Assembly: GCF_000250675.2 (NCBI RefSeq)
Contig: NC_018681.1
Coordinates: forward strand, 310,001-374,000
Source: Nocardia brasiliensis ATCC 700358
Lineage (GTDB): Bacteria > Actinomycetota > Actinomycetes > Mycobacteriales > Mycobacteriaceae
Direction: 5' to 3'
Length of the DNA: 64,000 nt
Program-made: the position numbers and the translations under genes
The notes under the pieces: model-generated
Database searches by the model: none
The model's input: only the letters and a program-made list of their open reading frames with translations
What the model was told of the DNA's origin: nothing
Shown here: piece by piece, positions 44,621 through 53,778 of the stretch
Layout: every line of letters starts with the position of its first letter
Position numbering within the stretch: position 1 is the first letter of the stretch

Positions 44621-45553
44621 ATGTCGCTGGACCGGCTGCGGGTGCTGTGCGAATTCGCGGATCGGGGCACCATCGCCGCCGTGGCCGCCGCGCTCTCGAT
44701 GACGCCGTCGGCGGTATCGCAGCAGCTCAAGGTGCTGGCCCGGGAGGCGGGCGTCGCGTTGCTGGAGCCGGACGGCCGCCGGGTCCGGCTCACCGACGCG
44801 GGGCAGGCGCTGGTGGTGCGCGCCGACGAGGTGCTCGCGGCGATGGATCGTGCCGTGGCGGAGATGGCGCACTATCGCGGCTCGCCCCGCGGCCGGGTTC
44901 GGGTGGCCGTATTCCCTTCGGGCGGAGCGCTTTTGCTGCCCCTGGTGTTGCCCGCGATGACCGACAGCGGCGTCGACGTGGTCGCCACCGACTGGGACCT
45001 GCCGCCCGCCGACCTGCCCCGGCTGCTCGCCGACAACGACGTGGTGCTCACCCACCGCGACGAGCGCGCCGCGCCCGTCGCCGATTCGCGCATCTCGGTG
45101 CACATGCTGATGCGCGAACCCATCGATGTCGTTGTCGCGCCGACCCATCGGCTCGCCGGACGCTCCGCGGTGACCCCGGAGGAACTCGCGGACGAGACCT
45201 GGCTCAGCGTCAAGGGTGGCTTCCCGATCGACGACGTGCTCCGCTCGATCGCCACGGTCACCGGGGTGCGGCCACGAATAGCGCAGCGGCTCAACGAATT
45301 CCACCTCATCGAAACCGTGGTCGCGTCCGGTTACGCCGTGGCGCTGATGCCGCGCTATGCGGTCTCGCACCCCGGCTTGTCGGTGCTGCGGCTCACCGGT
45401 GTGCGCGCCGCCCGCGTCTACGAACTGGCCACCCGCCGCCGCGCCGAGCACCGCCCCGCCATCGCGGCCGTGCTGGCGGCGTTCCGGGACGCCGTCGCCA
45501 CCGTCACCGCCGGTTCCCCGCCGCCGGACGGGAGCCGAACCGGCCTGCGGTGA
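44621..45553 (+). CDS. LysR family transcriptional regulator
   Basis: 310 residues. The N-terminal HTH is typical (SLDRLRVLCEFADRGTIAAV then SMTPSAVSQQLKVLAREAG), followed by the PBP2-type effector domain from about residue 88 (RGRVRVAVFPSGGALLLPLV). It probably controls the divergent EamA exporter in response to its substrate. ATG 44621 gives the usual LysR N-terminal length; upstream GTG/TTG options add residues without family similarity. Confidence 0.9.
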   Translation: MSLDRLRVLCEFADRGTIAAVAAALSMTPSAVSQQLKVLAREAGVALLEPDGRRVRLTDAGQALVVRADEVLAAMDRAVAEMAHYRGSPRGRVRVAVFPSGGALLLPLVLPAMTDSGVDVVATDWDLPPADLPRLLADNDVVLTHRDERAAPVADSRISVHMLMREPIDVVVAPTHRLAGRSAVTPEELADETWLSVKGGFPIDDVLRSIATVTGVRPRIAQRLNEFHLIETVVASGYAVALMPRYAVSHPGLSVLRLTGVRAARVYELATRRRAEHRPAIAAVLAAFRDAVATVTAGSPPPDGSRTGLR

Positions 45554-45781
45554 ATTGTCGAGTTCGCACAGGGGGTTTCGCGGCCGTTCGGGTCCGGCTC
45601 GGCGAAGCCACTGGTACCGGGGGTCGAGTGCCGAGCTTAGGGGGCGAACGCGTCGGCGTCGTTGGTAACTTCGCACAACTCCCGCGCCCGGCTGTGAGTG
45701 TTCCGCACATGACGCGCCGTCGATCGGCCAAATAAATTGCAGGACAGGCTATCCGGCAATACGAAAGGACACGCGACAGCA

Positions 45782-47041
45782 ATGCGCGATATCACCGAGT
45801 TCTCCACCCGCAACGGAGGATTCCGGAGCGTGGTGGTGACCGCGGTCGAGGTTTCCTCCGCGCTCGGCGCCGACGCCGAGTCCACCTGGAAGGGGCTCCT
45901 CGCGGGCGAGAGCGGGGTGCGCAAGCTCGACGACCCGGAGGTCGAGAGCGGACGCTTACCGATCGATATCGGTGCGAAGTTCAAGGTCGACCCGACCGCC
46001 GAGCTGGACCGGGTCAAGAAGCGGCGCATGTCCTACGTCCAGCAGGTGGCCTACGTGATGGGCAAACGGATCTGGGAGACCCTCGGTGCACCCGAGGTGG
46101 ACCGGGACCGGCTCGGCGTCTCGATCGGCACCGGCGTGGGCGGCGCCGAGGTGATCGTCGAATCGAACGACATCCTGCGCGATCAGGGCTACCGCAAGGT
46201 CTCGCCGTTCGCGATCCCGATGGCCATGCCGAACGGGCCCGCGGCGGTGCTCGGACTCGAACTCGGTGCCCGGGCCAGTGTGGTGACGCCGGTGTCGGCA
46301 TGTTCGTCGGGGTGTGAATCGCTGGTGCACGCGTGGCGCTCGATCATTCTCGGCGAGGCCGACATGATCGTCGCGGGTGGCGTCGAGGGCCGTATCAATG
46401 CCCTTGCGCTGGCGGGCTTTACGAACATGCGGGCGTTGAGCTCGCGGGTCGGGGAACCCGAACGCGCCTCGCGTCCGTTCGATCGGGACCGGGACGGGTT
46501 CGTCTTCGGCGAGTCGGCGGCACTGCTCGTGCTGGAGGCCGAGGAGCACGCGCTGGCACGGGGCGCCCGGCCGATCGCCCGGCTGCTCGGCGCGGGCCTG
46601 ACCGCCGACGGCTACCACCTGGTGGCGCCGGACCCGGAGGGCCGGGGCAACGCGCGCGCGATGCGGCGCGCGCTGGAGACCGCGGGTGTCGACGGCGCCG
46701 AGGTGGATCACGTCAACGCGCACGCCACCGGCACGCCGTTCGGCGATGTGGCCGAGGCCAAAGGGGTTTCGGCCGCGATCGGCAACCATCCGTCGATCTA
46801 CGCGCCCAAGTCGGCGCTCGGCCACTCGGTCGGCGCGGTGGGCGCACTGGAGGCCGCGATCTCGGTGCTGACGCTGCGCGACGGCGCGATCCCGCCGACC
46901 CTCAACCTGGACCACCGGGACGCCGAGATCGATCTCGACATCGTCAGCGGCGCAACAAGATACACCGACGTGCAGTACGTGATGAACAACTCGTACGGCT
47001 TCGGCGGGCACAACTCCGCGGTGCTGTTCGGCAAGTACTGA
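45782..47041 (+). CDS. Beta-ketoacyl-ACP synthase II (KasA/KasB type)
   Basis: 419 residues of the FabF/KasA family. The nucleophile is in PVSACSSGCESL, the first histidine in HVNAHATGTPFGD and the second in APKSALGHSVGAVGALE. The N-terminus (FRSVVVTAVEVSSALGADAESTW) resembles mycobacterial KasA/KasB, which extend meromycolate chains. No acpM, fabD or second kas gene is beside it, so it is outside the FAS-II operon. ATG 45782 follows GAAAGGA; the extension to 45737 is not supported. Confidence 0.92.
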   Translation: MRDITEFSTRNGGFRSVVVTAVEVSSALGADAESTWKGLLAGESGVRKLDDPEVESGRLPIDIGAKFKVDPTAELDRVKKRRMSYVQQVAYVMGKRIWETLGAPEVDRDRLGVSIGTGVGGAEVIVESNDILRDQGYRKVSPFAIPMAMPNGPAAVLGLELGARASVVTPVSACSSGCESLVHAWRSIILGEADMIVAGGVEGRINALALAGFTNMRALSSRVGEPERASRPFDRDRDGFVFGESAALLVLEAEEHALARGARPIARLLGAGLTADGYHLVAPDPEGRGNARAMRRALETAGVDGAEVDHVNAHATGTPFGDVAEAKGVSAAIGNHPSIYAPKSALGHSVGAVGALEAAISVLTLRDGAIPPTLNLDHRDAEIDLDIVSGATRYTDVQYVMNNSYGFGGHNSAVLFGKY

Positions 47042-47057
47042 GATCGCGCAAACGACC

Positions 47058-47085
47058 GCGGCCCGGCACAGAAGTGCCGGGCCGC
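47058..47085 (+). terminator. Terminator after ketoacyl synthase
   Basis: GCGGCCCGGCAC, loop AGAA, GTGCCGGGCCGC, then AACGTTTTT. A 12-bp perfect stem with a T-run, 17 bp after the stop. Confidence 0.92.
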
Positions 47086-47101
47086 AACGTTTTTCAGGTT
47101 T

Positions 47102-48763
47102 TCAGTGACCCATCGGGCCCGGGTGGTGGTACTGCTGGGCGCCGACGTAACCGAAGTCGTCGGCGACCATCGCGGCCAGCTCCAGCAGCGCCCGCCTGGT
47201 CGGCTTGCTCACCAGTTCCAGATCGATCTCGGCGCCCTCGGCGAGGTGGTCGTCGAAGGGCACCACCTGCACCGCGCGGGTGCGGTCGAGGAACAGCTTG
47301 CGCAGCTGATCCAGGTCGACGGTGGAGGCGCCGCGGCGAGACGCGTTGACCACCACGACGGTGCGCTCGACGAGTTTGCCGTAGCCGTGGTGATCGAGCC
47401 AGTCGAGCGTGGCCGAGGCGCTGCGCGCGCCGTCGATCGCGGGCGAGGTGACCAGCACCAGTGAGCTGGCCATATCGAGCACGCCCGCCATGGCCGAGTG
47501 CATCAGGCCGGTGCCGCAGTCGGTCAGGATGATGTTGTAGAACGACTGCAGGATACCGATCGCCTTGCGGTAGTCGGCCTCGCTGAACGCCTCGGAAACC
47601 GCCGGATCCTGTTCGCTGGCAAGCACTTCCAGGCGGCTCGGCGCCTGCGAGGTGTGCGCGCGGACATCGGAGTACCGGCTGATGTGCTGGTCTTCGAGCA
47701 GGTTGCGCACGGTGGAGCGGGTCTGCCGCGGCACCCGGTGCGCGAGCGTGCCGAGGTCGGGGTTGGCGTCGATCGCGATCACCCGATCGCCGCGCAGCGA
47801 CGCGAACGTCGAGCCGAGACCGACCGTGGTGGTGGTCTTGCCGACACCGCCCTTGAGCGAGAGGATCGCGATCCGGTAATCGCCGCGCACCGGCTGGTTC
47901 ACCCGGTCGACCAGGTCGCGGTAGACCACGTCGGCCGCGGACTCACCCGGGTTGAGCATGCCGCCGGTGGCCTTGTGCACAGCCCGGCGCCAGCCGCTGC
48001 GCGGGGCCCGCCTGGCCCGCTTGAGCAGGTTCAGGTCGTTGACCGAATGACCGGGCTGACCCGGCGCGGGCACGTGCTGCGGCTGGAACGGCTGCGCGGG
48101 CTGATGCGGATTCGGCCCACCCTGCCAACTCGGCGCCGGCTGCTGACCCATCGGCTGCGGCGGCGGAGGCTGCTGCTGGTAGACCGGCGGCGGCTGATGC
48201 GACACCGGCGGTGGCGGCGGGGCCCAGCTGTAGATGGGCGCGGCCTGCGGTTCGGGCTGCGGCGCGGGCGCTTCCGGCTGATCCGGTACGCGCCGGACCA
48301 GTCCGTCGGGGCCGATCTCCTGGCGGTACTCGCCGTAGCCGGGGTTCGGCGCCTCCGCGATCTGATGGCTGCCGCTGTGTCCGGCCACCGGCTGGTACGC
48401 GCCGGTCTGATATGGCTCATATGCGCCAGGCGGCGCGAACGGACCGGCGTTCGGCGGGGCGTAGCCGCCGTATTGCTCGGCCGGGCCGGGCGGCGGGAAA
48501 CCCTCGGGCGGGCCGTAGGGCTGCGGCGGCGCGGACGCCTGCGGGTAGGACACGGTCTGGTCCGTCGAGCCGCTGAAGTCGGGCTGCGCGGGATCCTGCT
48601 CCGGCTGGTCCGGCGTCTCCGCCTCGGCCGCCGGCACTTCCACGTCACCGGTCTGCTCGGGCGACTGCTCGGCGGATTTCTCCGACTCCGTGGCGTCGGC
48701 CGTGTCCACCGCTTGACTCTGCAGCCAGGGCGGTGAGGTCGGGTTGTGGTCGTTAGTTGTCAC
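47102..48763 (-). CDS. MinD/ParA-like ATPase with Pro-rich N-terminus (EspI-like)
   Basis: 553 residues. The first 230 are a disordered Pro/Gln/Glu-rich region (VPAAEAETPDQPEQDP, WAPPPPPVSHQPPP). The ATPase domain begins near 285 with the deviant Walker A LSLKGGVGKTTTTVGLGSTF and continues VIAIDANPDLGTLAHRV and NIILTDCGTGLM. The linker WRRAVHKATGGMLNPGESA is close to that of EspI and related ESX-associated ATPases of mycobacteria. No ESX genes are in this window, so it is an orphan copy or serves another process. Membrane TM segments are absent. Confidence 0.88.
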   Translation of the reverse strand: MTTNDHNPTSPPWLQSQAVDTADATESEKSAEQSPEQTGDVEVPAAEAETPDQPEQDPAQPDFSGSTDQTVSYPQASAPPQPYGPPEGFPPPGPAEQYGGYAPPNAGPFAPPGAYEPYQTGAYQPVAGHSGSHQIAEAPNPGYGEYRQEIGPDGLVRRVPDQPEAPAPQPEPQAAPIYSWAPPPPPVSHQPPPVYQQQPPPPQPMGQQPAPSWQGGPNPHQPAQPFQPQHVPAPGQPGHSVNDLNLLKRARRAPRSGWRRAVHKATGGMLNPGESAADVVYRDLVDRVNQPVRGDYRIAILSLKGGVGKTTTTVGLGSTFASLRGDRVIAIDANPDLGTLAHRVPRQTRSTVRNLLEDQHISRYSDVRAHTSQAPSRLEVLASEQDPAVSEAFSEADYRKAIGILQSFYNIILTDCGTGLMHSAMAGVLDMASSLVLVTSPAIDGARSASATLDWLDHHGYGKLVERTVVVVNASRRGASTVDLDQLRKLFLDRTRAVQVVPFDDHLAEGAEIDLELVSKPTRRALLELAAMVADDFGYVGAQQYHHPGPMGH

Positions 48764-48949
48764 AGTTCCCCCATCTGCTCGGGACTTCGAGCAGAGAGCT
48801 CGGCGCTTGAGTGCGAAACCAACGCTAGCACGGGGTTCGCGGGCTCGCGTCGCCGTGTGCGGCCGCCGGTATTCGCTTGCAAACGCACTATGGACGGCGG
48901 ACGCGCCCGGATGACACGCCGCCGATATCTGGTCTCCGACAGCAAGATC

Positions 48950-48995
48950 GAGAGCCGGGCGCCCGGTCGATCAACGACCGTCGCGCCCGGCTCTC
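48950..48995 (-). terminator. Terminator after leuA
   Basis: GAGAGCCGGGCGC (48950-48962) pairs with GCGCCCGGCTCTC (48983-48995); inside, CGGTCG and CGACCG pair around ATCAA. Near-continuous 19-bp stem, about 68 bp downstream of the leuA stop on the minus strand. Confidence 0.85.
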
Positions 48996-49062
48996 ACCGT
49001 ACTCGACCTGCGCGATCAGCGTGCCCAGCTTGACCCAGGACACCCGCCGCCCGCGTCGCGGG

Positions 49063-50856
49063 TCAGTGCGCGCGGTTCACCGCGGAGACCACCGCGCGCA
49101 GCGACGCCGTGGTGATCGAGGTGGCGATGCCGACGCCCCACACCACCTTGTCGCCGATCGCGCACTCCACGTAGGCAGCGGCCTGCGCGTCGTCGCCCGC
49201 GGACATCGCGTGCTCGGAGTAGTCCAGCACCCGGACGTCGAAGCCGACGGTCGCGATCGCGTCGATGAACGCGGCCAGCGGGCCGTTGCCGGTGCCGGTG
49301 ATCTCCTGCTCCACGCCGTCGACCTTGACCACCACGGCGATGGTGTCGGTGCCGCCGTCGGTCTCGGAGGCGGTGACCTTCTGCCGGATCCGCTCCAGCG
49401 GCCGGATCGGGCTCAGGTACTCGTCGGCGAAGACGTCCCACATCTCCTTCGGCGTGACCTCGCCGCCCTCGCCGTCGGTGATCCGCTGGACCGCCTGGGA
49501 GAACTCGATCTGCAGCCGCCGCGGCAGCGCCAGGCCGTGATCGGTCTTCATGATGTAGGCGACGCCGCCCTTGCCGGACTGCGAATTGACCCGGATGACG
49601 GCCTCGTAGGTGCGCCCGACGTCCTTCGGGTCGATCGGCAGGTACGGCACCGACCAGACGATGTCGTCCACATCGGCGTCCGCGTCGTCGGCCGCGACCT
49701 TCATCGCGTCCAGGCCCTTGTTGATCGCGTCCTGATGGCTACCGGAGAACGCGGTGTAGACCAGGTCGCCGCCGTAGGGGTGCCGCTCGGCGACCGGCAG
49801 CTGGTTGCAGTATTCGACGGTGCGGCGGATCTCATCGATATCGGAGAAGTTGATCTGCGGATCGACGCCGCGGGAGAACAGATTCATCCCCAGGGTGACC
49901 AGGCAGACGTTGCCGGTGCGCTCACCGTTGCCGAACAGGCAACCCTCGATCCGATCCGCGCCGGCCTGGTAGCCCAGTTCGGCGGCGGCCACCGCGGTGC
50001 CGCGGTCGTTGTGCGGGTGCAGCGACAGCACGATCGAATCGCGACGGGCCAGGTTGCGGCTCATCCACTCGATCGAGTCGGCGTACACGTTCGGCGTGGC
50101 CATCTCGACGGTTGCGGGCAGGTTGATGATCAGTGGCTTGGCCGGGGTGGGCGCGATGATCTCGGAGACCGCGTCGCACACCTCCTTGGCGTACTCCAGT
50201 TCGGTGCCCGTGTAGGACTCCGGGCTGTATTCATAGCGCCAGTTGGTGTCGGGGTACTGCTGCTCGATCCGCAGGCACAGCGCCGCCGCGTCCGTCGCGA
50301 TCTTCTTGACCGCCGCCCGGTCGGCCCGGAAGACCACCTTGCGCTGCAGGATCGAGGTGGAGTTGTAGAAGTGGACGATCACGTTCTGCGCGCCCGAGCA
50401 GGCCTCGAAGGTGCGCTCGATCAGCTCGGCGCGACACTGGGTCAGCACCTGGATGGTGACGTCGTCCGGGATCGCGCCGTCCTCGATGATCTCGCGGACG
50501 AAATCGAAATCGGTCTGGCTGGCCGAGGGGAAGCCGACCTCGATCTCCTTGTAGCCCATCCGCACCAGCAGATCGAACATGCGGCGCTTGCGGGCCGGGC
50601 TCATCGGGTCGATCAGGGCCTGGTTGCCGTCGCGCAGGTCGACCGCGCACCAGCCGGGCGCGACGTCGATGATCTTGTCCGGCCAGGTGCGGTCGGGCAC
50701 CGTGACGGGCTCGACCTCCTCGGCGAACGGACGGTACCGGAAGGTCGGCATCGACGAGTTCTTCTGCGCATTCCAGGCGGGCTGGTCGGCCGGCGCGGGC
50801 TTGGACGGCGGCGTGATGGTGCGGGAGCCGGATACGAAGGCGTCAGCGGGGGACAT
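49063..50856 (-). CDS. leuA: 2-isopropylmalate synthase
   Basis: 597 residues. It condenses acetyl-CoA with 2-oxoisovalerate, the first committed step of leucine synthesis. The TIM-barrel part shows DLRDGNQALIDPM, GYKEIEVGFPSASQTDFDF and the metal-site motif SLHPHNDRGTAVAAAELG. The C-terminal regulatory (LeuA dimer) domain includes GNGPLAAFIDAI. The start at ATG 50856 follows GGAGAA; the in-frame extension to 50940 lies within the leader. Expression is probably attenuated through the leader peptide at 50941-50982. Position matches Rv3710. Confidence 0.96.
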   Translation of the reverse strand: MSPADAFVSGSRTITPPSKPAPADQPAWNAQKNSSMPTFRYRPFAEEVEPVTVPDRTWPDKIIDVAPGWCAVDLRDGNQALIDPMSPARKRRMFDLLVRMGYKEIEVGFPSASQTDFDFVREIIEDGAIPDDVTIQVLTQCRAELIERTFEACSGAQNVIVHFYNSTSILQRKVVFRADRAAVKKIATDAAALCLRIEQQYPDTNWRYEYSPESYTGTELEYAKEVCDAVSEIIAPTPAKPLIINLPATVEMATPNVYADSIEWMSRNLARRDSIVLSLHPHNDRGTAVAAAELGYQAGADRIEGCLFGNGERTGNVCLVTLGMNLFSRGVDPQINFSDIDEIRRTVEYCNQLPVAERHPYGGDLVYTAFSGSHQDAINKGLDAMKVAADDADADVDDIVWSVPYLPIDPKDVGRTYEAVIRVNSQSGKGGVAYIMKTDHGLALPRRLQIEFSQAVQRITDGEGGEVTPKEMWDVFADEYLSPIRPLERIRQKVTASETDGGTDTIAVVVKVDGVEQEITGTGNGPLAAFIDAIATVGFDVRVLDYSEHAMSAGDDAQAAAYVECAIGDKVVWGVGIATSITTASLRAVVSAVNRAH

Positions 50857-50913
50857 GGCGATTTCTCCGAGGGGGTGTGGTGTTTCCCAAAGGTTTGGGT
50901 CGACCGGCGCGGC

Positions 50914-50956
50914 AAAACCCCGCGACGGGAGCCGGTCCAATCAGAACCCGTCGCGG
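50914..50956 (-). terminator. Attenuator hairpin of leuA leader
   Basis: On the minus strand CCGCGACGGG (50956-50947) pairs with CCCGTCGCGG (50929-50920) over a 17-nt loop and is followed by GGTTTT. The first arm lies inside the leader ORF, just after its three Leu codons, so a stalled ribosome would block the hairpin. Confidence 0.8.
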
Positions 50957-50982
50957 CGGCCGAGAAGAAGTGCCCGCTGCAT
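50941..50982 (-). CDS. leuL: leuA leader peptide (13 residues)
   Basis: Reads MQRALLLGRRDGF then TGA. It has three adjacent leucine codons, CTT CTT CTC, two of them CTT, which is rare in this G/C-rich genome. It ends 84 bp before the leuA ATG and overlaps the terminator hairpin. A candidate -10 (TAAACT on the minus strand, 50998-50993) lies about 10 bp upstream, so the mRNA may be leaderless. Ribosome-mediated attenuation of leuA is known in actinobacteria. Recognised by structure, not by expression data. Confidence 0.8.
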   Translation of the reverse strand: MQRALLLGRRDGF

Positions 50983-51094
50983 GATGTCGGCGAGTTTACC
51001 GGGTGGCAATACACGGGCGAAAGCCCGGTCCCGTCGTCGGGTCATCCGACGACGGCGCTAGCGTTCCGCAAAGAAGCAAGGAACGGATTTTCCT

Positions 51095-51862
51095 ATGACA
51101 TGGCTCGAACAGCTCGCCATCTTCGGCGCGGGCATCGCGGCGGGCGGGATCAACACGATCGTCGGGTCGGGCACCCTGATCACCTTTCCGGCGCTGCTCG
51201 CCTTCGGCTTGCCGCCGGTGACCGCGAACGTCTCCAACACCATCGGCCTGGTCCCGGGGGCCATCAGCGGCGTCCACGGTTACCGGCGGGAACTGGCCGG
51301 ACAGCGCGAACGCTTGGTGCGACTGGGCACTGCGTCGCTGCTCGGCGGCATCACCGGCGCGGTCCTGCTGCTGACGCTGCCCGCGAACGCGTTCAAGGCG
51401 ATCGTGCCGGTGCTGATCATCCTGGCGCTGATACTCGTCGTCGTGCAGCCCCGGCTGTCGCGCTGGGTGAAGGCGCGGCGCGCGGACGGGGAGGGGCCCG
51501 CGCCGAAGCACGGCGGGCCGGTGCTGTTCGTCGCGGTCTTCGCGACCGGCATCTACGGCGGTTACTTCGGGGCTGCCCAAGGTGTGCTGTTACTCGGTTT
51601 GCTCGGTGTTCTCGTGCACGAGGACATCCAGCGGCTCAACGGCGTCAAGAACGTGCTCGCGCTGATCGTCAACGGCGTGTCCGCGCTGATCTTCATCGTG
51701 ATCGCGGACGTGAATTGGCAGGCGGTCGTGCTGATCGCGCTGGGCTCGATCATCGGGGGTCAGCTCGGTGCGAGGATGGGCAGGCGCATGCCGCCGAACG
51801 TGTTGCGCGCGGTCATCGTCGTGGTCGGCACCATCGCGGTGGTCCGGCTGTTGATGTCCTAG
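51095..51862 (+). CDS. TauE/SafE family sulfite/sulfonate exporter
   Basis: 255 residues, about eight TM segments. The family start is LEQLAIFGAGIAAGGINTIVGSGTLITFPAL, with a matching second half: ATGIYGGYFGAAQGVLLLGLLG. These proteins move sulfite, sulfoacetate or other small anions. It is divergent from leuA and shares that promoter region. ATG 51095 follows AAGGAA. Confidence 0.9.
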   Translation: MTWLEQLAIFGAGIAAGGINTIVGSGTLITFPALLAFGLPPVTANVSNTIGLVPGAISGVHGYRRELAGQRERLVRLGTASLLGGITGAVLLLTLPANAFKAIVPVLIILALILVVVQPRLSRWVKARRADGEGPAPKHGGPVLFVAVFATGIYGGYFGAAQGVLLLGLLGVLVHEDIQRLNGVKNVLALIVNGVSALIFIVIADVNWQAVVLIALGSIIGGQLGARMGRRMPPNVLRAVIVVVGTIAVVRLLMS

Positions 51863-51943
51863 GAGGTGGTCGGTGCCGACTCAGGGTGCAATTCATCCCT
51901 GCGGGGGACGACGGCCGCGCCCGCGCGGCACAAGATAATCGGT

Positions 51944-53569
51944 ATGCGTGGGTGGAGGATCGTCGTTGTCGCTGCGCTCGCCCTGCTGGTGGCGCCGCTG
52001 AGCGGCTGCGGCACCCCGGACGAGCACGAACAGGCCGTGGCCGACCTGGCCGGGCAGGCCGACGCGGCCGCGACCCCGCGGCTGGATTGGGCGTCGTGCC
52101 AGGACAAGGCGTTGGGCAAACTGCAATGCGCGAGCGCGACCGTCCCGCTGGACTACGCGCAACCGCAGGGGGAGACGATCGAACTCGCGGTCGTGCGTCA
52201 GCCCGCGACGGATCAGTCGCGCCGGATCGGTACCCTGTTCACCGCCGCGGGCGGGCCGGGTGGCTCGGGTCTGCAGTGGGCGGCCCAAGGCGAGATGTTC
52301 CCCGGCGAGATTGCGCGCCGCTTCGACGTGGTGACCTTCGATCAGCGCGGTACCGGCCGCAGCGCGCCGGTCCGCTGCTTCGCGAATCCTGAAGAGCAGC
52401 AGCGCTTCTGGGCTGCCGCGTGGCTGCCGCCGGTGACCGCCGAGCAGGAGGCGCAGCAGGCGCGGGCCAGTCGGGACCTGGCCGCGGGCTGCGCCGCGCA
52501 CAGCGCCGCCTTGCTGCCGCACCTGACCACCGTCGACGCCGCCCGCGATCTCGACCTGCTGCGCCGTGCGGTCGGCGACCGCCAGCTCACCTTCGAAGGT
52601 GGTTCGTACGCAAGCTATCTCGGCGAGGTGTACGGCGCGCTCTTCGGCGACCGGGTGCGGGCGCTGAGCCTCGGCTCGATGATCGACCCGGACGCCTACA
52701 CCTCCGATACCCGCACCGAGGTCGCGAACTCGGCGGCGGGCACCGAGGAGGTGCTCGCCGAATTCTTCCGGCTGTGCGCGCAGGCGGGCCAGCCGCGCTG
52801 TGCTTTCGCGAGCGCCGGCAAGCCGGCGACAGCCGATCCGGTCGGTCAGATCCGCACCGATCAGAAGCCGACCGGCGGTGAGGATCTGCGCGCTCGGGAC
52901 AACGCGCTGCTGGATCGGTTGCGGCAGGGGCCGATTGTGGTCGGGGCCGGGGACCGGGCCCGCTCGGTCACCTATCACGAGGTCATCACCCCGCACGCGC
53001 TGCTGCTGTACGACTCCGAAAAGGGTTGGCCCGCACTGGCACAGCTGCTCACCGAGCTCGAGCGCGGCGCGGAGGGCAACCCCGATGTGGTCCGCACCGT
53101 GCTGGCCGCGAGCGCGCTGCCGCCCGGGTTCCTGGATTCGTTCACCGCGATCTCCTGCGCGGACAACACCTTTCCGCGCGACCCCGCGCAATGGCCCACG
53201 ATGGCACGGGATTTGAGTGCGGAGAGTCCGATCTACGGCGCGTTCTGGCTGGCCATCCGGCAGCCGTGCGCCGCGTGGCCGATTCCCGAGGGCGGCTACC
53301 CGCAGCGGTACGCGGGCCCTTGGATCATGCGCTCGGACGTGCCCGCACTGCTGTTCAGTAACCGATACGACCCGGTGACGCCGCTGTCGGCGGCACGCAC
53401 CGCGCAGCAGGCCCTGGTGAACGCGCGCCTGGTGGTCATCGACGGCGGCTATGGCCACGACACCACCACCGACTGCACCCGGCGGTTGCAGGAGCGCTAC
53501 CTCATCGATCAGCAACTCCCGGCGCCGGGCGCGACCTGCGAGCCGGACGAGGCGCCGTTCGCGCGGTGA
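51944..53569 (+). CDS. Lipoprotein alpha/beta hydrolase (tripeptidyl aminopeptidase-like)
   Basis: 541 residues. Signal peptide VVVAALALLVAPLSGC with a good lipobox (LSGC). The catalytic set is visible: oxyanion FTAAGGPGGSG, FDQRGTGRS, nucleophile elbow in FEGGSYASYLGEVYG, Asp in LLFSNRYDPVTP and His in GGYGHDTTTD. It belongs to the SlpD/SlpE and mycobacterial Rv2223c-type secreted peptidase group with the TAP C-terminal domain. Probably a membrane-anchored aminopeptidase or esterase; substrate unknown. ATG 51944 precedes the signal peptide. Confidence 0.9.
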   Translation: MRGWRIVVVAALALLVAPLSGCGTPDEHEQAVADLAGQADAAATPRLDWASCQDKALGKLQCASATVPLDYAQPQGETIELAVVRQPATDQSRRIGTLFTAAGGPGGSGLQWAAQGEMFPGEIARRFDVVTFDQRGTGRSAPVRCFANPEEQQRFWAAAWLPPVTAEQEAQQARASRDLAAGCAAHSAALLPHLTTVDAARDLDLLRRAVGDRQLTFEGGSYASYLGEVYGALFGDRVRALSLGSMIDPDAYTSDTRTEVANSAAGTEEVLAEFFRLCAQAGQPRCAFASAGKPATADPVGQIRTDQKPTGGEDLRARDNALLDRLRQGPIVVGAGDRARSVTYHEVITPHALLLYDSEKGWPALAQLLTELERGAEGNPDVVRTVLAASALPPGFLDSFTAISCADNTFPRDPAQWPTMARDLSAESPIYGAFWLAIRQPCAAWPIPEGGYPQRYAGPWIMRSDVPALLFSNRYDPVTPLSAARTAQQALVNARLVVIDGGYGHDTTTDCTRRLQERYLIDQQLPAPGATCEPDEAPFAR

Positions 53570-53778
53570 ATCCGGCTCGGGAACCGTGCCGTCAACCGGG
53601 GTCGACCCGGCTCGTTGCCAGGACGTCACCTGGCCGTTGCCCGCTGCGCGCACCCGAATGCGGAAGTCCGCCAGGGCAATAGCAGGCGGACAGTCGGTGA
53701 CGGGCCGTGAACGACTGTTCAGCGCACGGGAATACCGGTAATCTGCGCTCGGCCATGCGTGATGAGGGAGGTGGCTGG

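Noticed and set aside
51934..51946. GATAAT just before the lipoprotein hydrolase start as a leaderless promoter
   Set aside because: The ATG lies only about five bases after it, so transcription would begin inside or after the start codon.
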